Program-made: the position numbers and the translations under genes
Part shown: positions 1 to 7,579 of the stretch, in pieces
How the letters are laid out: every line of letters begins with the position of its first letter
Position numbering within the stretch: position 1 is the first letter of the stretch
Notes under the pieces: generated by a model
What the model was told of the DNA's origin: nothing
Seen by the model: only the letters and a program-made list of their open reading frames with translations
Database searches by the model: none
Assembly (NCBI RefSeq): GCF_003725545.1
Contig: NZ_RJLN01000052.1
Span: 1-37,756, forward strand
Direction of reading: 5' to 3'
Source: Micromonospora solifontis
GTDB lineage: Bacteria; Actinomycetota; Actinomycetes; Mycobacteriales; Micromonosporaceae
DNA: 37,756 nt

Positions 1-2
1 TG

Positions 3-578
3 CGCCCCGCCCGCACCCGGCTCGGCTGGGCCATGGCGGTCTACTTCGGGGCGCAGTCACTCAGCGGGTACGCGATCATGGGGTGGCTGGCCCAGCTCTT
101 CCGGGACGCCGGCTACTCGGCCGAGGCGGCCGGCCTGCTGCTCGCCGGGGTCACCGCGCTGGGCGTGCCGGTGGCGCTGGTGATGCCGACCCTGGCCGGC
201 CGGCTGCGCACCCTGCGGCCGCTCGTGCTCGCGCTGACCGCCTTCTCCACGGCCGCGTACCTCGGCCTGGCGGTCGCGCCGCACGGCCCGGCGCCCTTCT
301 GGGTGCTGTTGCTGGCCGTCGGCCAGGGCGCGTTCCCGCTGATCCTGACCGCGATCGGGCTGCGGGCCCGGACCGCCGAGGGCACGGTCGCGCTCTCCGC
401 CTTCGCGCAGAGCACCGGGTACGTCATCGCGGCGCTGGGGCCGCTGCTGGTCGGCATCCTCTACGAGGCGACCGGGGGCTGGACCGCTCCGCTCGGCTTC
501 CTGCTGGGGGCGCTCGCCGTGCAGACGGCCGCGGGCATGGTGATCGCCCGTCCCCGCCACATCGAGGACGAGCGCTGA
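3..578 (+). CDS. MFS transporter, C-terminal fragment (5' end outside window)
   Basis: This is the last part of a major facilitator superfamily permease, an inner-membrane secondary transporter. The reading frame is open from the first complete codon at 3, so the true start lies upstream; the ATG at 33 is internal. The roughly 190 residues hold about five or six hydrophobic segments separated by short Arg-rich loops (for example AGRLRTLRPL), as in the second half of MFS proteins. The opening stretch with GAQSLSGYAIMGWLAQLF resembles CynX/NimT-type (cyanate/nitroimidazole) members, but the substrate cannot be told from a fragment. It ends 10 bp before the convergent STAS gene, with no obvious terminator between them. 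Confidence 0.85.
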   Translation, partial: RPARTRLGWAMAVYFGAQSLSGYAIMGWLAQLFRDAGYSAEAAGLLLAGVTALGVPVALVMPTLAGRLRTLRPLVLALTAFSTAAYLGLAVAPHGPAPFWVLLLAVGQGAFPLILTAIGLRARTAEGTVALSAFAQSTGYVIAALGPLLVGILYEATGGWTAPLGFLLGALAVQTAAGMVIARPRHIEDER

Positions 579-588
579 GGGGCGACGG

Positions 589-945
589 TCAGGAGGAGGC
601 CGGCGTGGGGTCGCCAGCGACCGCCTGCTCCACCGTCGGGTACGTGTGCAGCACCTCGACCAGCCCGCTGACCTCGAGGATGCGCAGGACACCGCGCTGC
701 GGGGCGGCCAGCCGGACCACCCCACCGGCCTCGTCGCAGCTGTTCTTGGCGCGTACGAACACCGACAGCCCGGTCGAGTCGCAGAACGACACGTCCGCCA
801 GGTCGAAGACGAGGCGGTTGCGCCCCTTGTCCAGCAGATCAGTGATCTGGTCCTGCAGCTGCGGTGCCGTCGCCATGTCCAGCTCGCCCGCGACCGACAC
901 GACGACCACGTCGCCGCGCTGTTCCGTGTGCACCGTCAGGGACAT
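589..945 (-). CDS. STAS-domain anti-sigma factor antagonist
   Basis: A 118-residue single-domain STAS protein of the SpoIIAA/RsbV type. In partner switching the unphosphorylated antagonist binds an RsbW-like kinase and frees a sigma factor. The phosphorylation motif FCDSTGL is intact, with Ser57 the expected acceptor, and the N-terminal strand VVSVAGELDMATAPQL is typical. The ATG at 945 is chosen because an AGGAGG lies at 952-957, six bases upstream; the longer open frame on this strand is only a shadow of rsbR. The gene is divergent from the stressosome operon across 162 bp, so it is probably co-regulated with it and may be a target of its PP2C phosphatases (inference). Confidence 0.93.
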   Translation of the reverse strand: MSLTVHTEQRGDVVVVSVAGELDMATAPQLQDQITDLLDKGRNRLVFDLADVSFCDSTGLSVFVRAKNSCDEAGGVVRLAAPQRGVLRILEVSGLVEVLHTYPTVEQAVAGDPTPASS

Positions 946-1107
946 TCGCCGACCTCCTGTGTTCGATGGGAACGTTATCCCACGAAGCGGGTGGTACGCA
1001 GAACGGGAGCGGACACCGGTGGGGCCGATCATGCCGTTGCTGCGCGGCAAGTAACGCGCCGACCTCCGGTGATAGAGTCCGCCAGTCCAGAGTTCAGGGA
1101 GGTCAAC
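946..1107. promoter_or_regulatory. Divergent promoter region between STAS gene and rsbR operon
   Basis: This is the only non-coding DNA between the two stress-signalling units. On the plus strand TAGAGT at 1073-1078 is a fair -10 with its start near 1085, followed by AGGGAGG at 1097-1103 before the rsbR ATG. On the minus strand GATAAC within 972-980 could be a -10 for the STAS gene. Neither has a convincing TTGACA. I see no clear GTTT...GGGTAT stress-sigma promoter with proper spacing. Confidence 0.35.
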
Positions 1108-1968
1108 ATGGCGTTGGACGCCGAATCGAGGAGCCGGCTCAGCCGACTGCTGACCGAGCACGCCGAGCGGCTGACCGAGCGCTGGACGGGGCTCGTCGTG
1201 GCGTCGTTGCGCGGTCGGCTCAGTCAAGCGGAGCTCGCCCGGCAGGTGCGCGAGCTGCACCGTAGCATGATCGACGCGCTGGCCGGCGGGCTGACCGACC
1301 TCGCCGACGAGCACGGCGGCGAGCTGCGCGCGGTGCTCTCCGAGCTGTCCCGGGGGCGGGCCCGCCAGGGCTTCAGCGCCACCGAGACCGCGATCAGCGT
1401 CTTCGCCATCAAGGACGCCCTGCTCGAGCTGATCGAGCAGGACCGGGACGCGGCGACCCTCCGCGACTTCCTGGCGCTCTCCGCGCTGATCGACCAGATG
1501 GGCCTGTTCACCTTCGAGAGCTACGTCCGCACCCGGGAGAGCCTGATCGCCGACCAGGCGGAGCAGCTCCTCGAGCTCTCCACCCCGGTGGTGAAGCTCT
1601 GGGAGGGCGTGGTCGCCGTCCCGCTGGTCGGCACCCTCGACTCGGCGCGGGCCCAGGTGGTGATGGAGCGGCTGCTGCAGACCCTGGTCGACACCGGCTC
1701 GCCGTACGCGATCATCGACATCACCGGCGTGCCGGCGGTGGACACCCAGGTCGCGCAGCACATCCTCAAGACCGTGGTGGCCGCCCGGCTGATGGGCGCC
1801 GACTGCATCATCTCCGGCATCCGGCCGCAGATCGCGCAGACCATCGTGGCGCTGGGCATCGAGTTCGGCGACATCGCCACCAAGGCGAGCCTGGCCGACG
1901 CGCTGCGCCACGTGCTCCGGCTGACCGGCGTCGAGACCACCTCCCGCCGCGCTCGTCGGGAGGCCTGA
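1108..1968 (+). CDS. rsbR: RsbR-family stressosome protein (STAS domain, C-terminal)
   Basis: A 286-residue RsbR paralogue, a scaffold and sensor subunit of the stressosome. Residues 1-150 form a helical, variable sensory region that looks like the RsbRD-type input domain (TERWTGLVVASLRG..). Residues 160-275 form the STAS domain. The two threonines that RsbT phosphorylates in Bacillus RsbR have matches in VDTQVAQ (Thr213) and IAQTIVALG (Thr245), within the signatures DITGVPAVDT and GIRPQIAQT. No membrane segment is seen, so the signal should be cytosolic; its nature is unknown. ATG at 1108 has AGGGAGG just upstream. The stop overlaps the rsbS start by one base (TGATG), indicating an operon and coupled translation. 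Confidence 0.93.
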   Translation: MALDAESRSRLSRLLTEHAERLTERWTGLVVASLRGRLSQAELARQVRELHRSMIDALAGGLTDLADEHGGELRAVLSELSRGRARQGFSATETAISVFAIKDALLELIEQDRDAATLRDFLALSALIDQMGLFTFESYVRTRESLIADQAEQLLELSTPVVKLWEGVVAVPLVGTLDSARAQVVMERLLQTLVDTGSPYAIIDITGVPAVDTQVAQHILKTVVAARLMGADCIISGIRPQIAQTIVALGIEFGDIATKASLADALRHVLRLTGVETTSRRARREA

Positions 1969-2378
1969 TGGAGCGGGTGCCGATCCTCAAGATCGGCGAC
2001 ATCCTGCTGGTCTCCATCCAGGTGGACATGTCCGACCAGACGGCCGTCCAGCTCCAGGAGGACCTGGCCGAGCGGATCGTCGCCACCGGCAGCCACGGTG
2101 TGATCATCGACATCACGGCGCTGGACATCGTCGACTCGTTCGTCGGCCGGATGCTCTCCGCCATCGCGTCCATCTCCAAGGTGCTGGACGCGGAGACGGT
2201 GGTGGTCGGCATGCGTCCCGCCGTCGCGATCACCCTGGTCGAGCTGGGCCTGTCGCTCAACGGCATCCGTACCGCGCTGAACGTGGAACGCGGCATGGAG
2301 CTGATCGCGGCGGCCCGGGCCGACGAGTGGCACGAGGCCGACGGCGACGAGGACGCCGAGACGACGGCCACGTCATGA
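1968..2378 (+). CDS. rsbS: RsbS stressosome antagonist
   Basis: A 136-residue STAS-only protein. RsbS co-assembles with RsbR and holds the RsbT kinase in the stressosome core; phosphorylation of its serine releases RsbT. The acceptor region DIVDSFVGRML is well conserved, with Ser57 matching Ser59 of Bacillus RsbS. The sequence VVGMRPAVAITLVELGL is typical of RsbS. An acidic tail of about 15 residues (WHEADGDEDAE) extends past the usual end. The start ATG overlaps the rsbR stop by one base and the stop overlaps rsbT by four (ATGA), so R, S and T are translated as a unit. Confidence 0.94.
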   Translation: MERVPILKIGDILLVSIQVDMSDQTAVQLQEDLAERIVATGSHGVIIDITALDIVDSFVGRMLSAIASISKVLDAETVVVGMRPAVAITLVELGLSLNGIRTALNVERGMELIAAARADEWHEADGDEDAETTATS

Positions 2379-2794
2379 CCGCCGGCATCGACCTGGGGAT
2401 GCCGGCGACCCAGGCGATCCGCAGCGACGAGGACGTCGTCCGGGTGCGGCAGCTGGTGCGTACCACCGCGGTCGCGGCCAAGCTCTCCCTGGTCGACCAG
2501 ACCAAGCTGGTCACCGCGGCCAGCGAGCTGGCCCGCAACACGCTGATCTACGGCGGGGGCGGCGCCGCCGAGGTGACCACGATCGACGACGGCCTCCGGC
2601 GCGGGATCCGGATCGTCTTCACCGACCAGGGCCCCGGCATCCCCGATCTCGACCTGGCCCTCACCGACGGCTACACCACCGGTGGCGGCCTCGGCCTCGG
2701 GCTGAGCGGCGCCCGCCGGCTGGTCGACGACTTCGACATCCGGACCGGCGTGGGCGAGGGCACCCGGGTCACCGTCACCAAGTGGTCCCGATGA
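2375..2794 (+). CDS. rsbT: RsbT switch serine/threonine kinase
   Basis: A 139-residue GHKL-type protein kinase. RsbT phosphorylates RsbS and RsbR and, once released from the stressosome, activates a downstream PP2C phosphatase. The ATP-binding boxes are complete: N box ELARNTL (Asn55), G1 box DQGPGI (Asp84 onward) and G2 box GGLGLGLSGARRLVDDF. ATG 2375 was chosen because it gives the four-base ATGA overlap with rsbS and an RsbT-sized protein; upstream sequence in frame is a shadow of rsbS. No RsbU with a classical RsbT-binding domain follows, so its downstream target is not obvious. The candidates are the PP2C proteins encoded by the next genes (inference). Confidence 0.94.
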   Translation: MTAGIDLGMPATQAIRSDEDVVRVRQLVRTTAVAAKLSLVDQTKLVTAASELARNTLIYGGGGAAEVTTIDDGLRRGIRIVFTDQGPGIPDLDLALTDGYTTGGGLGLGLSGARRLVDDFDIRTGVGEGTRVTVTKWSR

Positions 2795-3804
2795 GCGGGG
2801 ACGTGGTCCCCGACCACGGCCTCTGGTTCCGGATGGAGAACGGGGGCGGGGCGAGCGGCGTACGCCGGGCCGCCGAGCGCCTCGGCCAGCAGCTCGGACT
2901 CCGCCCCGAGCGGGTCGCCGACCTGGCCATCGTCACCGCCGAGCTGACCAGCAATCTGGTCAAGCACGCCCAGGAGGGTGCGCTCCTGCTCCGGCCGGTA
3001 CGCCGCGGCGGCCGGGCCGGGGTGGAACTGGTGGTGATCGACTCCGGCCCCGGCATGGCCGACCTCGCCCTGTCCTCCGTCGACGGGCACTCCACCACCG
3101 GGACCCTGGGCATCGGCCTCGGCGCGATCGTCCGGCAGGCGAGCTGGTTCGACGGCTACTCGCTGCCGGGACGGGGCACCGTGCTGGCCGTCCAGGTGTG
3201 GGACGGGCCGCCCGTCGGGCCGGACTGGGCCGGCGGGCTGGCCCGGCCGATCACCGGGGAGCAGGTCAGCGGCGACGGGTACGCGGTCCGGGTGGTCGAC
3301 GGCCGGCACCAGGTGCTGGTCTGCGACGGCCTCGGCCACGGGCCGCTGGCGGCGGCGGCCACCGGGGCCGCGGTCTCCGCGTTCCGGGACGCCCCGGTCG
3401 GGCCGCCGGCGGGCGTCGTGCAGCACCTGCACCGCGCCATCTCGCACACCCGGGGTGCCGCGCTGGCGGTGGCCGAACTGGACGCGGCCGCGGGGTTGCT
3501 CCGGTACGCGGGGCTGGGCAACATCGCAGCCATGGTCGTGGTGGCGGGTGAGCGGCGGCGGGGCCTGGTCTCCCTGCCCGGCATCGCCGGCCACCAGCGT
3601 CCCGCGGTACGCGAGTACGACTACCCGTTCCCGCCCGGTGCGACGCTGGTCATGCACAGCGACGGCGTGGTCGACCGGTGGGACCTCGACAACTATCCCG
3701 GCCTGGCCGGGCGGAGCCCCCTGGTGGCCGCGGCGGTCCTGCTCCGGGACGCCGGGACCCGCCGGGACGACGCCTGCGTCCTGGTCGCCCGGGGGGTGTC
3801 ATGA
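2791..3804 (+). CDS. RsbT/RsbW-like ATPase fused to RsbX-like PP2C phosphatase
   Basis: A 337-residue two-domain protein. Residues 1-135 are a GHKL ATPase of the anti-sigma/RsbT type with an N box (ELTSNLVKHA, Asn55), a G1 box (DSGPGM, Asp84) and a glycine-rich G2 box (TLGIGLGAIVRQ). Residues 150-337 are a small SpoIIE/PP2C phosphatase resembling RsbX, with metal-binding aspartates in CDGLGHG (Asp179), MHSDGVVDRW and RRDDACVLVARG. RsbX resets the stressosome by dephosphorylating RsbS and RsbR, and that is the likely job of the C-terminal domain (family knowledge). The kinase-like domain may carry it to the complex (inference). ATG 2791 overlaps the rsbT stop by four bases. Confidence 0.88.
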   Translation: MSGDVVPDHGLWFRMENGGGASGVRRAAERLGQQLGLRPERVADLAIVTAELTSNLVKHAQEGALLLRPVRRGGRAGVELVVIDSGPGMADLALSSVDGHSTTGTLGIGLGAIVRQASWFDGYSLPGRGTVLAVQVWDGPPVGPDWAGGLARPITGEQVSGDGYAVRVVDGRHQVLVCDGLGHGPLAAAATGAAVSAFRDAPVGPPAGVVQHLHRAISHTRGAALAVAELDAAAGLLRYAGLGNIAAMVVVAGERRRGLVSLPGIAGHQRPAVREYDYPFPPGATLVMHSDGVVDRWDLDNYPGLAGRSPLVAAAVLLRDAGTRRDDACVLVARGVS

Positions 3805-5153
3805 CCGGGGAGCGGCTGCTTCAGTTGGCGCTCCGGGTGGAGCAGGACATCTTCCTGGTCCGGCAGCGCGGGCGTGAGGTGGCCGCCGCGGTCGGGCTGG
3901 AGCACCAGGACCAGGTACGCGTCGCCACCGCGCTCAGCGAGGTGGCCCGGGACCTGCTGCGCGCGGTCGACGGCGCAGACGTCACGTTCGTGCTCGTCAC
4001 CGACCCGCCGTCCGGCCGGTCCGTTCTCCGGGTGGACCTGGCGCCGGTCCGCCCGCTGCCCGGTGGCCGGTACGAGCCGCAGTCCGGTGCGGTGGCGCGC
4101 CTGGTGGACATGCTGGGCGTCGTGCCGGACGGGAGCGATACGGTCGTGAGGATGTCCCGACGTATCCCGGCGAACGGGCAGGCGCTGCCGCCCGAGCGCC
4201 TCGCCGAGCTGCGCGCGGAGCTGGCGAGCAGCGCTCCCGGCACCGCCCTGGACGAGCTGGCTGCCCAGAACGCCCAGCTCATCGCCGCCCTGGACGAGGT
4301 GCGCAGCCAGCGCGACGAGCTGGAGGTGCTCAACTCGGAGCTCCAGGAGACCAATCGGGGCGTGATGGCGCTCTACAACCAGCTCACCGAGGAGCTGGAG
4401 GAGACCAACCGCGGCGTGGTGGCCCTCTACGCCGAGCTGGACGAGAAGTCCGCCCAGCTCCGGGCGGCCAGCGAGTCGAAGAGCCGGTTCCTGGCCAACG
4501 TCAGCCACGAGCTGCGCGCCCCGGTCACCGCGATCATCGGGCTGGGCCGGCTGCTCGCCGATTCCGCCTCCGATCCGCTCACCGCCGAGCAGGCCCGGCA
4601 GGTCGGGCTGATCCGGTCCTCCGCGTCCGACCTGCTCGACCTGGTCAACGAGCTGCTCGATCTGGCCAAGGCCGAGTCCGGCCGGATCGAGGTGAACCGG
4701 ACCGAGGTGGACCTGCGCGGCCTCTTCGGGCAGCTCCGGGGCACCCTGCGGGCGTTGGCCGCCCGGCCGGGGGTCGAGCTGGTGGTGGAGGAGCCACCCG
4801 CCCCGGCGACGCTGCGTTCCGACGAGGTGCTGCTCGCGCAGGTGCTGCGCAACCTGCTGCACAACGCCCTGAAGTTCACCGAGCGGGGCGAGGTCCGGCT
4901 GCGTGCCGAACGCCGGGACGACCGCTGGTCGCTGTCGGTTTCCGACACCGGCGTCGGCATCCCGCCGGAGCTGCAGGAGCGGATCTTCGAGGAGTTCTAC
5001 CAGGTGCCCGGGACGACCCGGGTCGGCGGCACCGGGCTCGGCCTGCCGTACGCGCGGCGACTGGTGGCGCTGCTCGGCGGGACGCTGGAGCTGACCAGCG
5101 AACCCGGTCGGGGCAGCACCTTCACGGTCCTCCTGCCGCTGGACGGAGCCTGA
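3801..5153 (+). CDS. Histidine kinase with degenerate RsbT-like N-terminus
   Basis: A 450-residue cytosolic sensor histidine kinase without membrane segments. Residues 1-135 align by eye with RsbT: IFLVRQRGREVAAAVGLEH parallels the RsbT start, and SEVARDLL sits where SELARNTL would be. Asp51 thus replaces the Mg-binding Asn, and no G1 or G2 box is seen, so this module is probably a non-catalytic docking domain (inference). Residues 150-225 are a coiled coil with two copies of ETNRGVxALYxxL. HisKA follows with NVSHELRAPV (His236), then HATPase_c with NLLHNALKF, DTGVGIP and GGTGLGLPYARR. Its receiver is most likely the next gene product. ATGA overlap with the preceding gene; two bases separate its stop from the next start. 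Confidence 0.88.
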   Translation: MTGERLLQLALRVEQDIFLVRQRGREVAAAVGLEHQDQVRVATALSEVARDLLRAVDGADVTFVLVTDPPSGRSVLRVDLAPVRPLPGGRYEPQSGAVARLVDMLGVVPDGSDTVVRMSRRIPANGQALPPERLAELRAELASSAPGTALDELAAQNAQLIAALDEVRSQRDELEVLNSELQETNRGVMALYNQLTEELEETNRGVVALYAELDEKSAQLRAASESKSRFLANVSHELRAPVTAIIGLGRLLADSASDPLTAEQARQVGLIRSSASDLLDLVNELLDLAKAESGRIEVNRTEVDLRGLFGQLRGTLRALAARPGVELVVEEPPAPATLRSDEVLLAQVLRNLLHNALKFTERGEVRLRAERRDDRWSLSVSDTGVGIPPELQERIFEEFYQVPGTTRVGGTGLGLPYARRLVALLGGTLELTSEPGRGSTFTVLLPLDGA

Positions 5154-5155
5154 CC

Positions 5156-6694
5156 GTGGAGGGCGGCGCGGCGACCGTACTGGTGGTCGATGACAGTCGT
5201 ACCAAGCGGTATCTCCTGGTGAGCTGGCTGACCCGGGCCGGGTTCCGGACCGTCGAGGCGGAGAACGGCACCGAGGCACTGGCCATGGTCGAGCACGACC
5301 ACATCGACCTGGTCGTGCTCGACGTCCGGCTGCCCGACATGAGCGGCTTCGAGGTCTGCGAGCGGATCAAGGAAGCCCACCCGGTGACGCCGGTCGTCCA
5401 CGTCTCCGCGCACGCGATCGACGTCGGGGACCGGGCGCAGGGGCTGACCCGGGGCGCGGACGCGTACCTGGCCGAGCCGATCGAGCCGGAGGAACTGGTC
5501 GCCACCGCGCACGCGGTGCTCCGCTACTACCAGGCCCGGCGGCGGGCGGAACTGCTCGCCGAGCGGTTGACCGCGCTGGCCGACGCCACCGTGCAGATGC
5601 ACGCCGCGGCGAACTTCGTCGAGCTGCTGGAGGCCGCGGCGTCCGGCGCCGCACGGATCTTCAAGAGCCCGGCGGCGGTGGTCGCGGAGACCTTCGACGG
5701 GGACTGCCTGGCCGGGGTGTGCGTCGGGCCGGACGCCGTGCCGGAGGTGGTGACGTGGTCGGTGGACGACACCGGGGTGCCGATCGGCTCCACGGTCCGG
5801 GTCGACGAACCCGGCAACTGGGGTCTGGTCGAGTGGCCGGCGGGTGACACGGTCACCGTCGCCGCCGCCCGGTTGCGGGAGGATCGCGCCCCGCTCTACG
5901 TGGTGGTGCCGACCGCCACCCAGACCGTGCGTACGCCGGTCCTGGTGCAGCTCTCGCAGGCGGTCGCCTCGGCGGTGGAGGCGCAGCGCTCCTTCGACGA
6001 GGAGCACCGCATCGCGGTCACCCTCCAGCGCAGCCTGCTGCCCCGCCGGCTGCCCGAGGTCGCCGGCCTGGACCTGGCCGTCCGGTACGAGCCGGCCAGC
6101 GCCCAGACCGAGGTGGGCGGCGACTTCTACGAGCTGGTGATGCTCGACGGGCACCTGCTCGTGGCGGTCGGCGACGTGGCCGGCCACTCGCTGCACGCCG
6201 CCACCGTGATGGCCGAGCTGCGGCACGCGGTGCGGGCGTACGCGGTGGAGGGGCACCAGCCCGGGGTGATCCTGGACCGGGTCAACGAGCTGATGCGCAC
6301 CCTGCTCCCCAACGAGCAGGCCACCCTCTGCCTGCTGTTGCTGCATCCCGGCAGCGGGCTGGTCCGGTTGGCCAGCGCGGGTCACCTGCCGCCCGTGATC
6401 AGCCGGGACGGGCGGGTGGAGTTCGTGCAGCACTCGGCGCCGCTGCTCGGGGTGCGCGCCCCCCGGCCGCCGGACCTGGAGTTCGTGCTGCCGGCCGGGG
6501 CCACGCTGGTCCTCTACACCGACGGGTTGATCGAGCGGCGAGACACCACCATCGACGACGGGCTGGCCGCGCTGAGCGTGGTCACCCGCCGGGTGGACGA
6601 CGACCTGGACACGTTCTGCCAGCGGCTGCTGGTCGAGTTGGCCCCGCCCCAGATCCACGACGACGTCGCGGTGGTCGCCGTCCGCCGCCGCTGA
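5156..6694 (+). CDS. Receiver-GAF-PP2C phosphatase (RsbU-like output)
   Basis: A 512-residue output protein. Residues 6-125 are a CheY-like receiver with the acidic pair VDDS (Asp12-Asp13) and phospho-acceptor Asp56 in VVLDVRLPD. The conserved lysine is replaced by Glu107 (YLAEPIEP). Residues 130-280 look like a GAF-type linker ending in a helix (EEHRIAVTLQRSLLPRRLP) that is standard before SpoIIE domains. Residues 285-512 are the PP2C domain with VGGDFYE, VGDVAGHSLHAA, LYTDGLIERRD and HDDVAVVAVR. Such proteins dephosphorylate STAS antagonists to free sigma factors. GTG 5156 is two bases after the kinase stop. A direct link from the kinase to this receiver is inferred from order. It is convergent with the AraC-type gene, with 32 bp between. 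Confidence 0.9.
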   Translation: MEGGAATVLVVDDSRTKRYLLVSWLTRAGFRTVEAENGTEALAMVEHDHIDLVVLDVRLPDMSGFEVCERIKEAHPVTPVVHVSAHAIDVGDRAQGLTRGADAYLAEPIEPEELVATAHAVLRYYQARRRAELLAERLTALADATVQMHAAANFVELLEAAASGAARIFKSPAAVVAETFDGDCLAGVCVGPDAVPEVVTWSVDDTGVPIGSTVRVDEPGNWGLVEWPAGDTVTVAAARLREDRAPLYVVVPTATQTVRTPVLVQLSQAVASAVEAQRSFDEEHRIAVTLQRSLLPRRLPEVAGLDLAVRYEPASAQTEVGGDFYELVMLDGHLLVAVGDVAGHSLHAATVMAELRHAVRAYAVEGHQPGVILDRVNELMRTLLPNEQATLCLLLLHPGSGLVRLASAGHLPPVISRDGRVEFVQHSAPLLGVRAPRPPDLEFVLPAGATLVLYTDGLIERRDTTIDDGLAALSVVTRRVDDDLDTFCQRLLVELAPPQIHDDVAVVAVRRR

Positions 6695-6726
6695 GCCGCC
6701 GGGAGGCCTCCGGCCGCGCCGTCGCG

Positions 6727-7548
6727 TCACCGTCCGCCGGAGCTGGCCAGCGAGCGGGCGTACGCGGCGGGCGAGACCCCGGCGACCGCGGTGAACTCGC
6801 GGACCAGGTGGGCCTGGTCGGCGTACCCGAGATCGGCGGCGACCCGCGACCAGTCGAGCGGCCCGGCGGCGGCCTGTTCGATCGCCTCCTGGAGCCGGTA
6901 CCGCCGGATCACCCACTTGGGGCCGACCCCCACGTGGTCGGTGAAGAGGCGCTGGAGCCGCCGGGTGGAGACGCCGTGCCGGCGGGCGAAGTCGTCCACC
7001 CGCAGGATGCTCCGGTCGGCCCGGATCTCCTCGACCAGCGCGGTCGCCTCGGCGGCGAGCGGGTCCGGCTCGGGCCGCCCGGCGGTGAGCAGGTCGTCCA
7101 GCCGGCGGCACCGGTCGTCGTCGGTGCCCGGGCAGACCGGCCCGGCGGCGAACGGCCCGGCGCCGAAGGGCCCGGCGGGCAGCGGGCGGCGCCGGCCGGT
7201 CAGCTCGGCCACCGACCGGCGCCAGAACGGGCGGAAGCCGCCGGGCCGGAACTGCACCCCGGTGACCCGGCCGACGCCGTGCAGGGTGACGGTGAACAAC
7301 TCCAGACCGACACCCGCGATCTCGGCGCTCTCCGGTTCGCCGCGCTGCGCCTGGAACACCACGTTGACCGCCGGGTGCGGCACCACCCGCTGGTCGAAGG
7401 GTTCGTCCAGCGCCCAGTCGATCAGCCAGTAGTGCTCGACGTACGGGCGCAGCGCCGGGTCGGGCAGCCGGCGCCGGAAACGGACCTGCCGCAGCAGCCG
7501 GTCGGGGTCGAGGATGCCCCGGCTGTCCCGCCGTGGTTCGTGTCGCAT
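6727..7548 (-). CDS. AraC-family transcriptional regulator (DUF6597 + HTH)
   Basis: A 273-residue regulator. Residues 20-130 match the N-terminal domain often found in this subgroup (RPYVEHYWLIDWALDEPF, HPAVNVVFQ). Residues 130-165 form a Gly/Pro/Ala-rich linker. Residues 175-270 hold the double helix-turn-helix: DDFARRHGVSTRRLQRLF and SRVAADLGYADQAHLVREF, closing with GVSPAAYARS. ATG 7548 is preferred over the upstream in-frame start because that extension would run through the divergent gene at 7580. Only 31 bp separate the two starts, so the promoters must overlap and the regulator probably controls its neighbour (inference). The ligand is unknown. Confidence 0.9.
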   Translation of the reverse strand: MRHEPRRDSRGILDPDRLLRQVRFRRRLPDPALRPYVEHYWLIDWALDEPFDQRVVPHPAVNVVFQAQRGEPESAEIAGVGLELFTVTLHGVGRVTGVQFRPGGFRPFWRRSVAELTGRRRPLPAGPFGAGPFAAGPVCPGTDDDRCRRLDDLLTAGRPEPDPLAAEATALVEEIRADRSILRVDDFARRHGVSTRRLQRLFTDHVGVGPKWVIRRYRLQEAIEQAAAGPLDWSRVAADLGYADQAHLVREFTAVAGVSPAAYARSLASSGGR

Positions 7549-7579
7549 TTCTTCAAGACCGCCCTCATACGCTGGCCCT

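Noticed and set aside
965..1000. Stress sigma factor promoter (GTTT-N14-16-GGGTAT type) before the STAS gene
   Set aside because: GGGATA is present on the minus strand, but the nearest GTTC-like -35 is at the wrong distance (19 bases).
589..1911. A 440-codon open frame on the minus strand over rsbR
   Set aside because: Only its last 118 codons are a real gene (STAS). The rest is antisense to rsbR and has a His/Gly/Arg/Asp-rich composition typical of GC-rich shadow frames.
6695..6726. Terminator hairpin CCGGGAGGCCTCCGG between convergent genes
   Set aside because: The symmetric core is only about five base pairs per arm, with a mismatch, so it is too weak to call.
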